DNA of 64,000 nucleotides, from positions 310,001 through 374,000 of the forward strand of contig VZSF01009123.1 in assembly GCA_013398295.1 (NCBI GenBank). Direction: 5' to 3'. Numbering within the stretch: position 1 is the first letter of the stretch; every line of letters starts with the position of its first letter. A program made the position numbers and the translations under genes. Origin of the DNA: Chionis minor (Eukaryota > Chordata > Aves > Charadriiformes > Chionididae). The notes under the pieces are model-generated. The model made no database searches. It was not told the origin of the DNA and saw only the letters and a program-made list of their open reading frames with translations. This document shows, piece after piece, positions 54,701-64,000 of the stretch.

Positions 54701-55880
54701 AGTAGTGTGAATAGCCACAGTATTTTTGATGAGTCAACATCTCATTAGCCTCTCATGGTTGTCTTGCTCCAGCATTAGAAAAAAAAGACATTTATTTTCA
54801 TATGCCTCTCCCACAAAACAGCAGTCTAAAAGTATTGCTTAACATCCATTCTGCAAGATACTCAAATAAGATTAGAAACTTAAAATATTGCTATTTCTTA
54901 TTTTGAATGATTGATTTGAAATGAATTAACTGATTTGAAATGAATTCAACTGATTTGAATTAATCTATTGCCTGCAAGACAGAAAAGCAATGTCCTTGCA
55001 GTGCAAATGAATTGTTATAACTAATTTTTGCTGATTTTTTAAAAGGAAAACATCAATTTTGAGCTTTGTTTATATTCCAAATATAAAAAGGACAGAAGGG
55101 TAAAAAATTAGGTAGCTATTTCTTTCTCCCTGGGCTAATAATCACAGGAGTGATAATCTTCTTAGGGTAAGAAGCATAACACTATGGTAACTCTGAGTGA
55201 TCTAGGAAATGTATTTAATAGTCTTCCAAAGAAATTCAGCCCAATCTCTATGTCAGATACTGCTACAATGCAGACTGGGGAGTGGGAAGAGAGCATAGGC
55301 TCTCACTGGGAGCTCTAAAGATGTATGTGGTGAACCCTACAAAGAGAGACAATTTTAATATTAAAACAATGAAAGCTGAAATCTGTTTACTATGCTGTGG
55401 TAGTGCAGCACCTGGCAAGGTGCCTTTCTGGGACAAAGGACCTAGAACCACCTCATTCAGTAGAAAGAGAACAAGTTAAGTCTTGTATTTGTCAAAAAGG
55501 ATGCTAATCCCCTTTGGAAAATACTTGTTTCTTCCCTCCTTTCATCCACTAAGCCTTACTGGAAAATGAATGAAGAATGCCAAATTTAAAACTGTCTAAA
55601 GCCTATTATCCACTGCATTAACTTTTATCAAGTTATTAAAACAAACTCTTCATAAAGGTGCTGTATTTTTACTGAGGTTGTAAAGAGAGACAAAGTTAAA
55701 TGCTCCGACCCCCTAGCAATACAAAAGTACTCATCAAAAGAAGCACCAACAAAGCTGTACTTCGTAGGTTTGCCTGTGCTTATTTTAGCAAGTCTCCCTC
55801 TTGTCCATAATCATCTTCCTTAAATTCAAATCATGATGTTCTAGTAGCACAGAGTAAAGATTTGCTAAGGGTTCTTTTGT
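51720..55880. other. Non-coding stretch, no gene recognised
   Basis: The 150-codon frame at 51956-52408 has no recognisable domain, signal or flanking splice sites and is compatible with chance. A near-consensus donor (tttacag/gtaagtga, after 53564) has only a weak acceptor upstream (cag ending at 53492). The 72 bases between are open in one phase, but I do not call an exon. Confidence 0.5.
54912..54964. repeat. 19-20 bp tandem repeat, about 2.7 copies
   Basis: tgatttgaaatgaattaac (54912-54930), tgatttgaaatgaattcaac (54931-54950) and a partial third unit tgatttgaattaat (54951-54964). Confidence 0.9.
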
Positions 55881-55889
55881 CTTTTTTTA

Positions 55890-56400
55890 AGTTGCAATCT
55901 TTGCTGTCTGCTTTGCATTTCATTGTGGGTTATTATGGCATGGGAGTGAAACTTGTCAGTCGTCAACCTCACAGTGTCAGCAGCCTGGAAATGCACATGC
56001 TGCTAACTAGCAATTACTCACACGTCAGTGTTAGATCTGAGCAAGCCCAAGCATCTTGGCGAAGCCTTCAGAACTTCAGTTTCAGCTCCCGATACACGCT
56101 ATTAATGACAAACTACAAATCAGGGAACGAAATGCTTTTTCAAATGCAGGCATTCAGCCTGGGAGATTGCCATTCACTTTACTATAGCTGCAATCAAGGA
56201 CCTTGGGAATGAGCTGATTTACATGGGACCCTACTGGCATTGCTGAGACACCAGATGGTACTTGGCCAATCACAAAATCAGAATGTGATTTTTCAAAGAA
56301 ACGTGGTGCGCTATACCAGTGCTCATACATGGTATTTGTATGCAAATATATGAGAGATTTCTGCCACTAATGAGTAATTGCTAAGTCACTCAAGTGTAAC
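55890..56400. promoter_or_regulatory. Candidate conserved regulatory element
   Basis: The segment is unique, balanced in composition and free of simple repeats. It is unusually dense in homeodomain-type cores (agcaattac, attaatga, taatgag, gtaattg), with a perfect POU octamer atgcaaat at 56340-56347 and a ccaat box in ttggccaatcac near 56262. Vertebrate developmental enhancers in gene deserts often look like this. The 116-codon forward frame at 55862-56212 has no domain. The call is by composition and motifs only, as conservation could not be tested. Confidence 0.25.
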
Positions 56401-57185
56401 TCAAATTGTCACTTTTTTCTCCCAAGGTGAAGGTTCTATTCCTCACAAGCGAGGTGGGGTTTTTGTTCCAAATGTGTTGACAAAAAGACATACTAGCCTA
56501 TCCTCTGTTGACAGGAAACTTGCAGGAGATTTGCTGTCATGTACAATATTTTTACTTTTTTCTCACATACTAATTCTACATTCTGTAACAAATCTTGTTA
56601 TATTAGTCTCATTTTACATCTTTTTTCTTTTTGCGGTTGAGCAATAGAAACATTGAATGTTAAGAGCACCACCATTGCTAATTTGACTGAAAATACTGGA
56701 GTTATCAAAATAGAAACCCATTTTAATGCAGTTTTAGTTTATTGTCATAAGTTACTATGGCAGTAGGCAAAACTATGTGCAAAACATTCTTTTTAGATGA
56801 GCATAAATTATTTCAGTTCATGGAACTTTAAAAGAAGAATAATATCTGCTATTAAGCTAAGCCATATTATTTCTCCTAGAAGCTGAGAAATTTTTTACAC
56901 AAAAACCTTACTTCTTGTTAGTCACTCTTTCATTATCATCTCTCCAACATTTTACAGATTATAGTTACCTATGTCCCAGTGGAACTATTTTTAAAAAAAT
57001 AGGATATGACAGAATTTGTAAAGATTTTTTTCTACTCCTCGTTCCTTTGGTTACTGAATATACTGATTACAAAATTTGTCATCCATAATCCGATTAAAGT
57101 TATTACGAATATTAACCATCTCTAGTACTCGAACATCTACATTGAGTTAATAACCAGGCACTTAGACTGGTTATTTTAATCTGTG

Positions 57186-57220
57186 TTTTGTCATGATCAC
57201 TTGTGGATCATGTGACAAAA
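57186..57220. repeat. Imperfect hairpin, 13-bp stem with a CA bulge
   Basis: ttttgtcatgatc pairs with gatcatgtgacaaaa, leaving a two-base bulge and a 7-base loop (acttgtg). No target duplication suggesting a mobile element was seen. Confidence 0.75.
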
Positions 57221-58024
57221 AATAAACCTCAAGATATTTCTTGGCCTAACTTCATATCCTAACAGTCATACCCTCTCCTCTGGAGAAAAGAAATTATCAG
57301 TGAAGAACAGATGTTTATACTTTCCTGACTGTTCACAAGCAAAGGCTAGACTTAAAAGTGTTGTGGAAAATCCACAAAGGTCTCTAAGCAAGATTCAAGT
57401 CGGAGGACACCCAGCGTTCACCCAGGACAAAAGGCTGTCCAGAAACTCACTCCACAATGCTGCACATGCACTGGTTCAAAAATCAGGTCCAAGGAGTAAG
57501 CTTTGCTTGACAGTGCCATCTCCTCTTAATGACAATCACGTAAGACTTGGACAGTCATCTGCACATTCTTGGCTAAGAATCCCCTCCTCAGCATTCACAA
57601 TTTAGGAACATATGGGCTCCTTTGTCAGCTTACACTCATGCCCATCTGTTCAGATGGCATGGAGTCTGCCCACAAGTCAGTCAGATGGTTGCTCTAGGGT
57701 ACACGTGGCATGCAATAACGGGTTTAGATGAGCAGCCTGCACAATACTGAAAATGCCTTTTCTGCTGCAGGATGCCTCTCATCTGTACCAGCAGTCAATC
57801 GTTGGCACCGCATGCCTCCTTACACTTGATCAAACTCTTTGAATGCATTTGCCAGAAAAGAAAAGGAAGCTACTGGCTGACCACTCTCATTGATTGTGGG
57901 AATCAGGGCTGTCCAAATAACAGAAACACAAAAAGAAACACACAAGAAGCACGGTCTTGAATAATCATGCATACTTAATGTACAAAGTGGCCCAGAGGAA
58001 TATACAAAATATACAGAACCTCAA

Positions 58025-58070
58025 CTGAGTAATTCAGTGAAGACTGAGGCACAGAGTGTAATACCTAAAA
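58025..58070 (-). mobile_element. Possible MIR fragment, reverse orientation
   Basis: agtgaagactgaggcacagagtgtaat resembles the reverse complement of the MIR core (tctctgtgcctcagtttcctcatctg). It is short, and the flanks do not clearly continue the match, so chance similarity is possible. Confidence 0.35.
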
Positions 58071-60687
58071 AATACCTAGAAACATCATGTTACATTCGCT
58101 TTCGTATTTCACTGTTGCTGGGAAAACAGGTGTAAAAGACAGCAAAAAAGATCATCTAACAGGCACAGTCAGCTCCTAGACAAAGGTATGTCAACCTCAC
58201 AGCACGTTAGCATTGAGAACGTAGGAACTTATATTTCATATAGCAAGTTTGGACTAGTTTTTTGATTTTGCAGTAGTTGCTCCCTAGAAATACCCCTCCG
58301 GCACATTAGTAATTGACAGGGTCACACATGCACTTTGACTTGGGTGGCCCAGAGCATCTAGCAAGAAGATTCACTTCTTCCAGGATATTGAACACAGAAT
58401 TAGTTTTCAACATCTGTGTGGAAGCACCCCATGGAAGAAAAGCCTTACTGTTCCCAATGAGAAGATTTGGCAAGCAGGTACGTAAAACAGGTGAAGACAC
58501 AATCTGTTTTCCTATATGTAGCAATGCAGCATCCCAGAAGATTGCACCAGAAAGGAGTTACAGAACAGACTACCATATGCATATACTGGGACTGCCTGTC
58601 TGGGACAGAAATTCTGCATTTGTATCTGAACAGAGATTTCTCCTAGCAGGTCAAACTTTACTACAGTTGTTGCTCTTTCCTTTAGTTCAAATAGGACAGC
58701 TGACCAGGGATATTTTTATACAAGAGAAAAGAATTTCCATGGCTAGTATTTTCACAAATTAAAAGAGCTTTTTCAGATGGTACTTTTCTGATTCACAATA
58801 GAAATTTTCTACAAATACAAACCGATTCATGACAACAGTTTTTAATCCCACAGGCTGGCATGTTCTAGCATGTTCTAGGCATGCAGGAAGAAGTCTGTGC
58901 TGCAGATGAAAAACTGTTCTCAAATTATTCCCATTCTGAAGATTGTTTATCCAAACTACTTTAGGGAATGCCTTCTAGTAATTAATATACTCACAAAAAA
59001 CATGATGAGTTTGCACGCTTAAGTCACCAGAAATGGATTAAACTGGTATTTAATATTGTTTGAAATGTCTAATCAGAAATCCTCTAAAAGGTTGCTTTTT
59101 AGTTCTGTTTCAGTAGAGATTAAATTAGGAGAAAGCCGAACCACTTAATGAAAGTAAATCCACAAATAAGAACAAATCCAAAGAAAATAACTCTTCAGTA
59201 AGCAGTGGTGATTTATCCAAGCCTAATGCAATTAATACTACTCAAATAACATAAAGAATTTCACTCAAATATTTGTTTATATTCTTTAGGTAATTCACAC
59301 TACCACCTGTATTTACTTTCTATAAACTCCTGAGTAGCAAAACTTTATCTACAAGTTTAGTGGAAAGTGAATTGCCAAGTCTGTTCTACAATCACAAATG
59401 AAAACCAGTTTTAAAATCTGCTCATAAAGTAGCACAAATAAAGAATACCTTCAAGGAAATTCTTAAAATATTGCACAAAAAATAACTGTGCATAACGGTA
59501 TTAACGTCTGTGTCTGTTTTTCTGAGATAATTTTCCTGTGTATTCCCTGGTTTTCTTAGCAAATAAGGGAACAAGAGACTGTGCGATAGTACTTGTAATC
59601 AGAACTAGGGGTCAATATGATCTTTTCTCAATAGCAAGCTTGAAACAAATCCCACTGATTTATGTTGGTTTTCTTCTCAGGTTTAGAAAGTCATATCAGA
59701 TTAAGTGTAAGGACAATGCTTCAGTGACAAAGTGTTCATTTTATCTTGCACCTCTTTTCTAGCTCTTAAAACATTCCTCTTCAAGAGCAGAAGAAATTAC
59801 AGCACTATAAAATGCATGAAAGACACAGCTCACTAAATTTGGCCTTGGATCTTAGGCCTCTATAGAACAACGACAAATGAATTTGTTTTTATCATTTATA
59901 TCCTGGAAAAGAAGAAGGAAAAGAACCACAAAAGCAGCCCTTATTTTTCATGCATAGACCAGCATCAAATGCAGTGATTCCCAAGCCAGTAGGCCTTACC
60001 TTCTAGAGCCTATCATTACCTAGGAGGAGGCATAAAGATAACAAGCCTGAATGCGGTGTCATACAATTGGCTAAGATTCAACACATACTCTATGACAAAA
60101 GTCATAATTTAAAACAAGAATGCAGGACCATACATAAGTAAAACTGACCTCAATAAAGCCAAACTTCTCCAAACAACAGACAAAATTACAATGGCAGACT
60201 GTCTACTGAATGTCCAATATTAATAAATACTTAATGCACTTCTCTGCATTACTAAGTTATGAAAAAGAGACAAAAGAAGGCACTTTCACATGCCAAAGAG
60301 ATTGCATTATGTGAATTTTGGACATTCAAAAATAAATGTCACAGTTGTAATAGGGGCAGATTCTGGAATACTTTTTTCCTCCTGATTGCTTGCAATAGTT
60401 ACTGTATGCAAACCAGAGGCGTTCCTCTTGCAAACAAGCAAATCCAGAAATGAAAAGGATTACCTAGAGTTTGTCCTAGCATTGAAAACTGAGTTTTTGA
60501 ACAAAATCCTAAAAATTTCTGCACCCTTAAATTTAATCTTCCTTCTCTTGACCCTTCACAGAGTGGAAATAAAAGTGTTATAATTAACTGCGTGTTTACC
60601 TGTCAGTGTTGCAGTTAGTCTGCCAATTGTGGCAAACACAGCATCCTCTTCTATTTAGGTCTTCGTACTGTGCCCTTTATTGTAATA

Positions 60688-60707
60688 CCTGAGCATGTCT
60701 GCTCAGG
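60688..60707. repeat. Perfect 8-bp hairpin containing a p53-type half-site
   Basis: cctgagca (60688-60695), loop tgtc, tgctcagg (60700-60707). Within it gagcatgtct matches the rrrcwwgyyy decamer of a p53-family half-site. A second half-site at standard spacing is not evident. Confidence 0.6.
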
Positions 60708-61462
60708 CATCGACTTTTAGAATAGCTCAAAGTTATGCTGAAGAAGAGAGCTGAAAAAATGAAAGATGAAGATGGCTGGTTGCAGTATTCCAGTGATAAA
60801 TTCTACCAGATAAACTAGTCTGCTGTCCATGAAAAAATATCTGCTTACAAGCCATTTTAGTGAAACGAAGAGTTTCAGTTGCTGTTCAAGATGAGAAAAA
60901 CATCCCATCTCGTTTGATCAAAGGGCAGTGTGACAGAAACGTGAATGCAACAACACAAAACAGCTACTTATAAATAAACAATGTGGAAAAAGGAAAAAGT
61001 GTTCAGAAAGCTATAGTTTTCCAATTTAATTTCTGGAATTAAGGTTTGTCAAATCCAGCTCCAACCTGCAATCCTATCTCAGGATACCCAAAACCATTGG
61101 TAGCAGAAGAAAGCACCCTGCATTTTCCAAAAATAACTTCTTTGGTTTATCCATGTCTTGTGAGCTCAAGTTTCTTTTCCAATGCAAAAGACCTTCTAAG
61201 TAAAGAACTTCACATGTAACGCAAAACAGGAGCAAAGGAAATTCAAATCAAAGTTCTCAGACCATTATGCTCATTATAACAAGCCTAGTTCCCCACTCTG
61301 CTGTGTCAGTTTTTCACACACATCCCCACTGAAACACTGGAGCATAATATTAGCCTAACAGGTGGGAGAAACAAGTACTGAGAAGCAGTGTGAATGCTAC
61401 TTCTGAATTTCAAGTTTTAGACCTTAGTAGGTTGTTATTTTATTCTGGGTTTTTTCAGGGAG

Positions 61463-61480
61463 GATTACCTGTAGGTAATC
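61463..61480. repeat. 7-bp inverted repeat
   Basis: gattacc (61463-61469) and ggtaatc (61474-61480) with a 4-base spacer. Short; could arise by chance. Confidence 0.5.
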
Positions 61481-61504
61481 TTAGCATAATAAGTATGCTC
61501 ATTT

Positions 61505-61605
61505 TATATATGTGTGTGTGTGTACAAATATATATAACGTGTATATAAACTTATATAAGATGTATGTATGTAAACATATATATGTGTGTATACACATATA
61601 TAAAA
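61505..61605. repeat. Degenerate TA/TG microsatellite
   Basis: tgtgtgtgtgtg, tatata, gtatgtatgt and tacacatatata units follow each other for about 100 bases. It contains several tata-like words, which are repeat content and not evidence of a promoter. Confidence 0.9.
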
Positions 61606-61677
61606 TATTGTGTAGCCCTTAAGCATTTGGTACACATAGTACAGAAAATCCACACAGGTTTCAAACCACATCGAACA

Positions 61678-61906
61678 ATGAACATCATCAAACTTTGTGC
61701 ATTATATTCAGCGTTAATAACTGCTATTTCGCAGTCCCAGATACAGGCTAATGGAGAAAAGTTTACTTCAGCTGAGAAGAAGGATCCCTGTAGTGTGCAT
61801 GGTAACTCCCTGACTATCCAACAGAGCATACTTCCAGCTTCCCAGAGTGCCAGTGGTCCAGCAGCTCAGGATACAGAGCCAGCTGGCACAGCACTTGTGA
61901 AGCAAG
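61678..61906 (+). other. Candidate first coding exon of a secreted protein (weak)
   Basis: An ATG at 61678 with A at -3 opens a frame starting MNIIKLCALYSALITAISQ, a plausible signal peptide (short polar start, about 14 hydrophobic residues, then polar residues). The frame continues for 76 codons plus one base to a good splice donor (gcaag/gtgagc, after 61906). The same frame also extends upstream to 61564 through the TA/TG repeat and downstream to 62007. The predicted mature part has one cysteine and no domain I recognise. Open frames of this length are expected a few times by chance in a window of this size, so this is offered only as a candidate. Confidence 0.15.
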
Positions 61907-61989
61907 GTGAGCTTAAAGGTCCACATATATATAAAGAACTAAACACAGAGGTGAGGAGCAGAGAGTGCGAAATTTGTACTAAAATTACT

Positions 61990-62750
61990 TTTAATGCTGG
62001 AAACTAGTCAAAATATTTTAGCCTCTGCTCTGTATTCAAAATTCAGAGCACTCAAAGATACCAGCTCTCCAGATGCAATCTGTGAGAAAAACAGATGGGC
62101 AACCGAGATGTAATAGTCTACTTTACTGAAGTCAGATCAGTAGTGCTTACCCAATCTAAAAAGCAGAAAGGACCTACTCACTCCCCCATCTCTACAGAGG
62201 AAAAGCAATACATGAAGAAAATGCTATTTTTAGATAGAACTTGCTTTAGGATATATCTAACCATTCTATCTAAATACATGTTACCTGGGCAGTGCAAAGA
62301 TGAGTATTGGAATGCAGTACAGTGACTGAGAATTTGGGGATGCAGGTGTGCTTACTGAGCTGAACTCCGAGCAAGCTGTGAAATAGTTTTTGAGAAAACA
62401 ATGATGAAAACTCTATCGGTCAAGTCTATATATTCCATATACCAACAACTGACGCTGTCGCTGTAATGCCACAGTCCTCCAGGACTCTGTCTTTTATTTG
62501 AAACATGAAAAAAGCATTCAAAAATTCAAACAATGTTACTGACTGCATAATACCGTCCTGGGGGAAGATTGGTGACTCCTGCAGAGCTCAACTTGTCAGA
62601 GCATCCCACCAAAAATACAAAAATTGTCCACCAGCACTGTTTGACTAACAGAGTCTGTCTCATCGCTAAATAGGAAAATGGAGTGAGGCGACAGGGCTTG
62701 GAACATAAACCCACCCAGATCCTGCGCAGGAGACATTGAGAAGCTGAGAC
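61990..62750. other. Non-coding stretch, nothing recognised
   Basis: No gene, repeat or transposon was recognised. Frames are 76 codons or shorter. Confidence 0.45.
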
Positions 62751-62789
62751 AGTGTAACGGAGGGGCAGCCTGGGACTCCCACATAATGA

Positions 62790-63080
62790 GTCCTGATGGA
62801 ATGAGAGAAATCTTTCGCATTTCTGTACAATTAGAGTTGCTGCAGAGTGGAATTGATTATGCAGACCGGATCAGCAAAGTTATTCAGCCTGGAAACTGCG
62901 CAATCCACAGAATAACATCTTGTGAATAAGGTCTCATGTCAAGGCTTGTGATTAGTATTCTGTTAGGGACTGATTTGATTATTCCAGTTATACGAATTAA
63001 CTTAAACATGGACTTTGAAAAAATGAAACCATGTGGGAAATCCATTGCACTGCCACAGTAACTCTCATTCTTAACACATT
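62790..63080. promoter_or_regulatory. Candidate conserved regulatory element
   Basis: A repeat-free stretch with tgcgcaatc (C/EBP-like) near 62898, tgattatgcag near 62855, and tgattagtatt and gatttgattattcc further on (homeodomain/PBX-like words). It keeps two CpGs (gaccgg and gcgcaa) in an AT-rich setting. The call rests on appearance only. Confidence 0.2.
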
Positions 63081-63343
63081 CAATACACGACACTAATTTA
63101 TTTAAAACTGGATTTTTTATCCTCATGTACGTAAGGAGAAAAGAGGCATTCTGCAAAAGCAGAGCTAATAGACCAGGGAAAGCCTTTCTATCACACTCAA
63201 AGTTTAAAAGCATTTGTCCTTGAATGCGACGGGGGATGGTGATGCTCTAAGTTGAATGGAGTTGTGTGCAAATGCCCACATCAATAAAAAGGGTTTGTAC
63301 ACTGTTAAACATAGTCCTTGGAGGTAAGCTAATTAGTAAACTA

Positions 63344-63361
63344 GAGAGTTTTAAAACTCTC
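63344..63361. repeat. Perfect 18-bp palindrome
   Basis: gagagttttaaaactctc is identical to its reverse complement, with no spacer. Confidence 0.9.
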
Positions 63362-63369
63362 AAGTGCAG

Positions 63370-64000
63370 TCTTTGAACTGAAAAAAAAGATATCTACTAA
63401 TGAAGTCCCCTGTGGGATAACAGTCTAGATTTGGCAGCACACATAGTGCTATAGCTGAATTTCAACTAGGCTGGTACACAGACAGCAATAAGAAAAGTTG
63501 TATTTAAGGACAGAAAAAAGGATGGGTGTGTATATAGTATGCCCAGTGACCAATATCTCTCTTCACAATTATTAGTGTTTAAGCAGTAAAGTGAAGAAGA
63601 GCAATCTAAACATCCTGTCGCTGAAAGGGAAGTGGCAAGTGAGATATACATTTATGGATGATTGGTTTCAAGCAATAGCTGAGAAGTCTCTCACCCATAT
63701 AAAATGTAACAGAATTTATTGTTATGAAAGTGGTATAAGTATATATTTTCAGTGTATTGCACAGAAACTGATATGATCTCTCCTTCTGGGGCTCAATGAT
63801 TTCTGTAAAAAGGCTTAATTTCCCGCACTGCTTAGGATAAAGTATTCAGGTTTACAAGTAAACTTGGATTAGAATTTTGAATGCAATAAAAAATTGTAAG
63901 CAGAATAAATATTCAATTTGGAGCTCAGTATAGATTTTATAATTGTCCTAATCTTGACAATAAGAGAAGGATTGTATCTGAAACAGTGTTACTTAAGCCT
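63370..64000. other. Non-coding stretch, nothing recognised
   Basis: AT-rich unique sequence to the window end. Short frames only. Confidence 0.45.

Larger units (their letters stand above)
56650..61500. other. Non-coding stretch with small hairpins
   Basis: No gene recognised. The 149-codon frame at 58313-58762 shows no domain, and an overlapping reverse frame occupies the same bases. Hairpins lie at 57186-57220, 60688-60707 and 61463-61480, a short direct duplication of gcatgttcta at about 58858-58879, and a possible MIR fragment at 58025-58070. Confidence 0.45.

Noticed and set aside
58313..58762. 149-codon forward frame as a gene
   Set aside because: No domain. A reverse frame overlaps it, and composition matches the surroundings.
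61505..61605. tata-like words as a promoter for the downstream frame
   Set aside because: They are part of a TA/TG microsatellite, and there is no initiator, GC box or CpG enrichment.
1..64000. tRNA, rRNA, snRNA genes, CRISPR arrays or bacterial operon structure
   Set aside because: None seen by eye on either strand. Sequence character is vertebrate non-coding DNA.

Overview
The window reads as non-coding DNA from a bird nuclear genome. The sequence is AT-rich throughout, and no open frame over the 64 kb looks like a recognisable protein. Three pieces end in or match the 3' region of CR1 LINEs (the dominant avian retroposon), and an older, more diverged CR1 copy is also present. Two to three fragments match the ancient amniote MIR/CORE-SINE consensus. 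The block at 27750-28180 has the character of a GC-richer internally repeated avian interspersed element. A crocodilian or turtle cannot be formally excluded, since CR1 also occurs there, but the low transposon density fits a bird.

Layout: 1-9.7 kb is featureless apart from an 18-bp tandem repeat at 5581. From 9.7 to 15.2 kb there is an AAT microsatellite, a MIR fragment and two CR1 copies lying tail-to-tail. From 15.2 to 27.3 kb there is mostly unique sequence plus a long mixed TTTTA/TTTCA pentanucleotide array at 22952-23065. At 27.4-28.2 kb an old CR1 abuts the internally repeated block. From 28.2 to 38.6 kb I see little. From 38.7 to 44.6 kb signals are denser: a GC-box/G-run, a perfect YY1 motif beside a candidate non-coding exon, a MIR, a homopurine/homopyrimidine run, a pyrimidine-rich stretch, the best candidate coding microexon (43966-44031) and a short CR1 tail. 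From 47.8 to 51.9 kb there is a perfect palindrome and a long purine-rich stretch. From 55.9 to 64 kb there are two stretches that look like candidate regulatory elements, several hairpins, and an open frame with a signal-peptide-like start and a splice donor.

The most economical reading is a gene desert or a large intron on an AT-rich chromosome region. No RNA gene, CRISPR array or bacterial-type system was found, and I see no evidence for an undescribed multi-gene system. The findings offered are candidate exons, repeat structure and regulatory candidates, most of which need comparison with other bird genomes or RNA-seq to decide.
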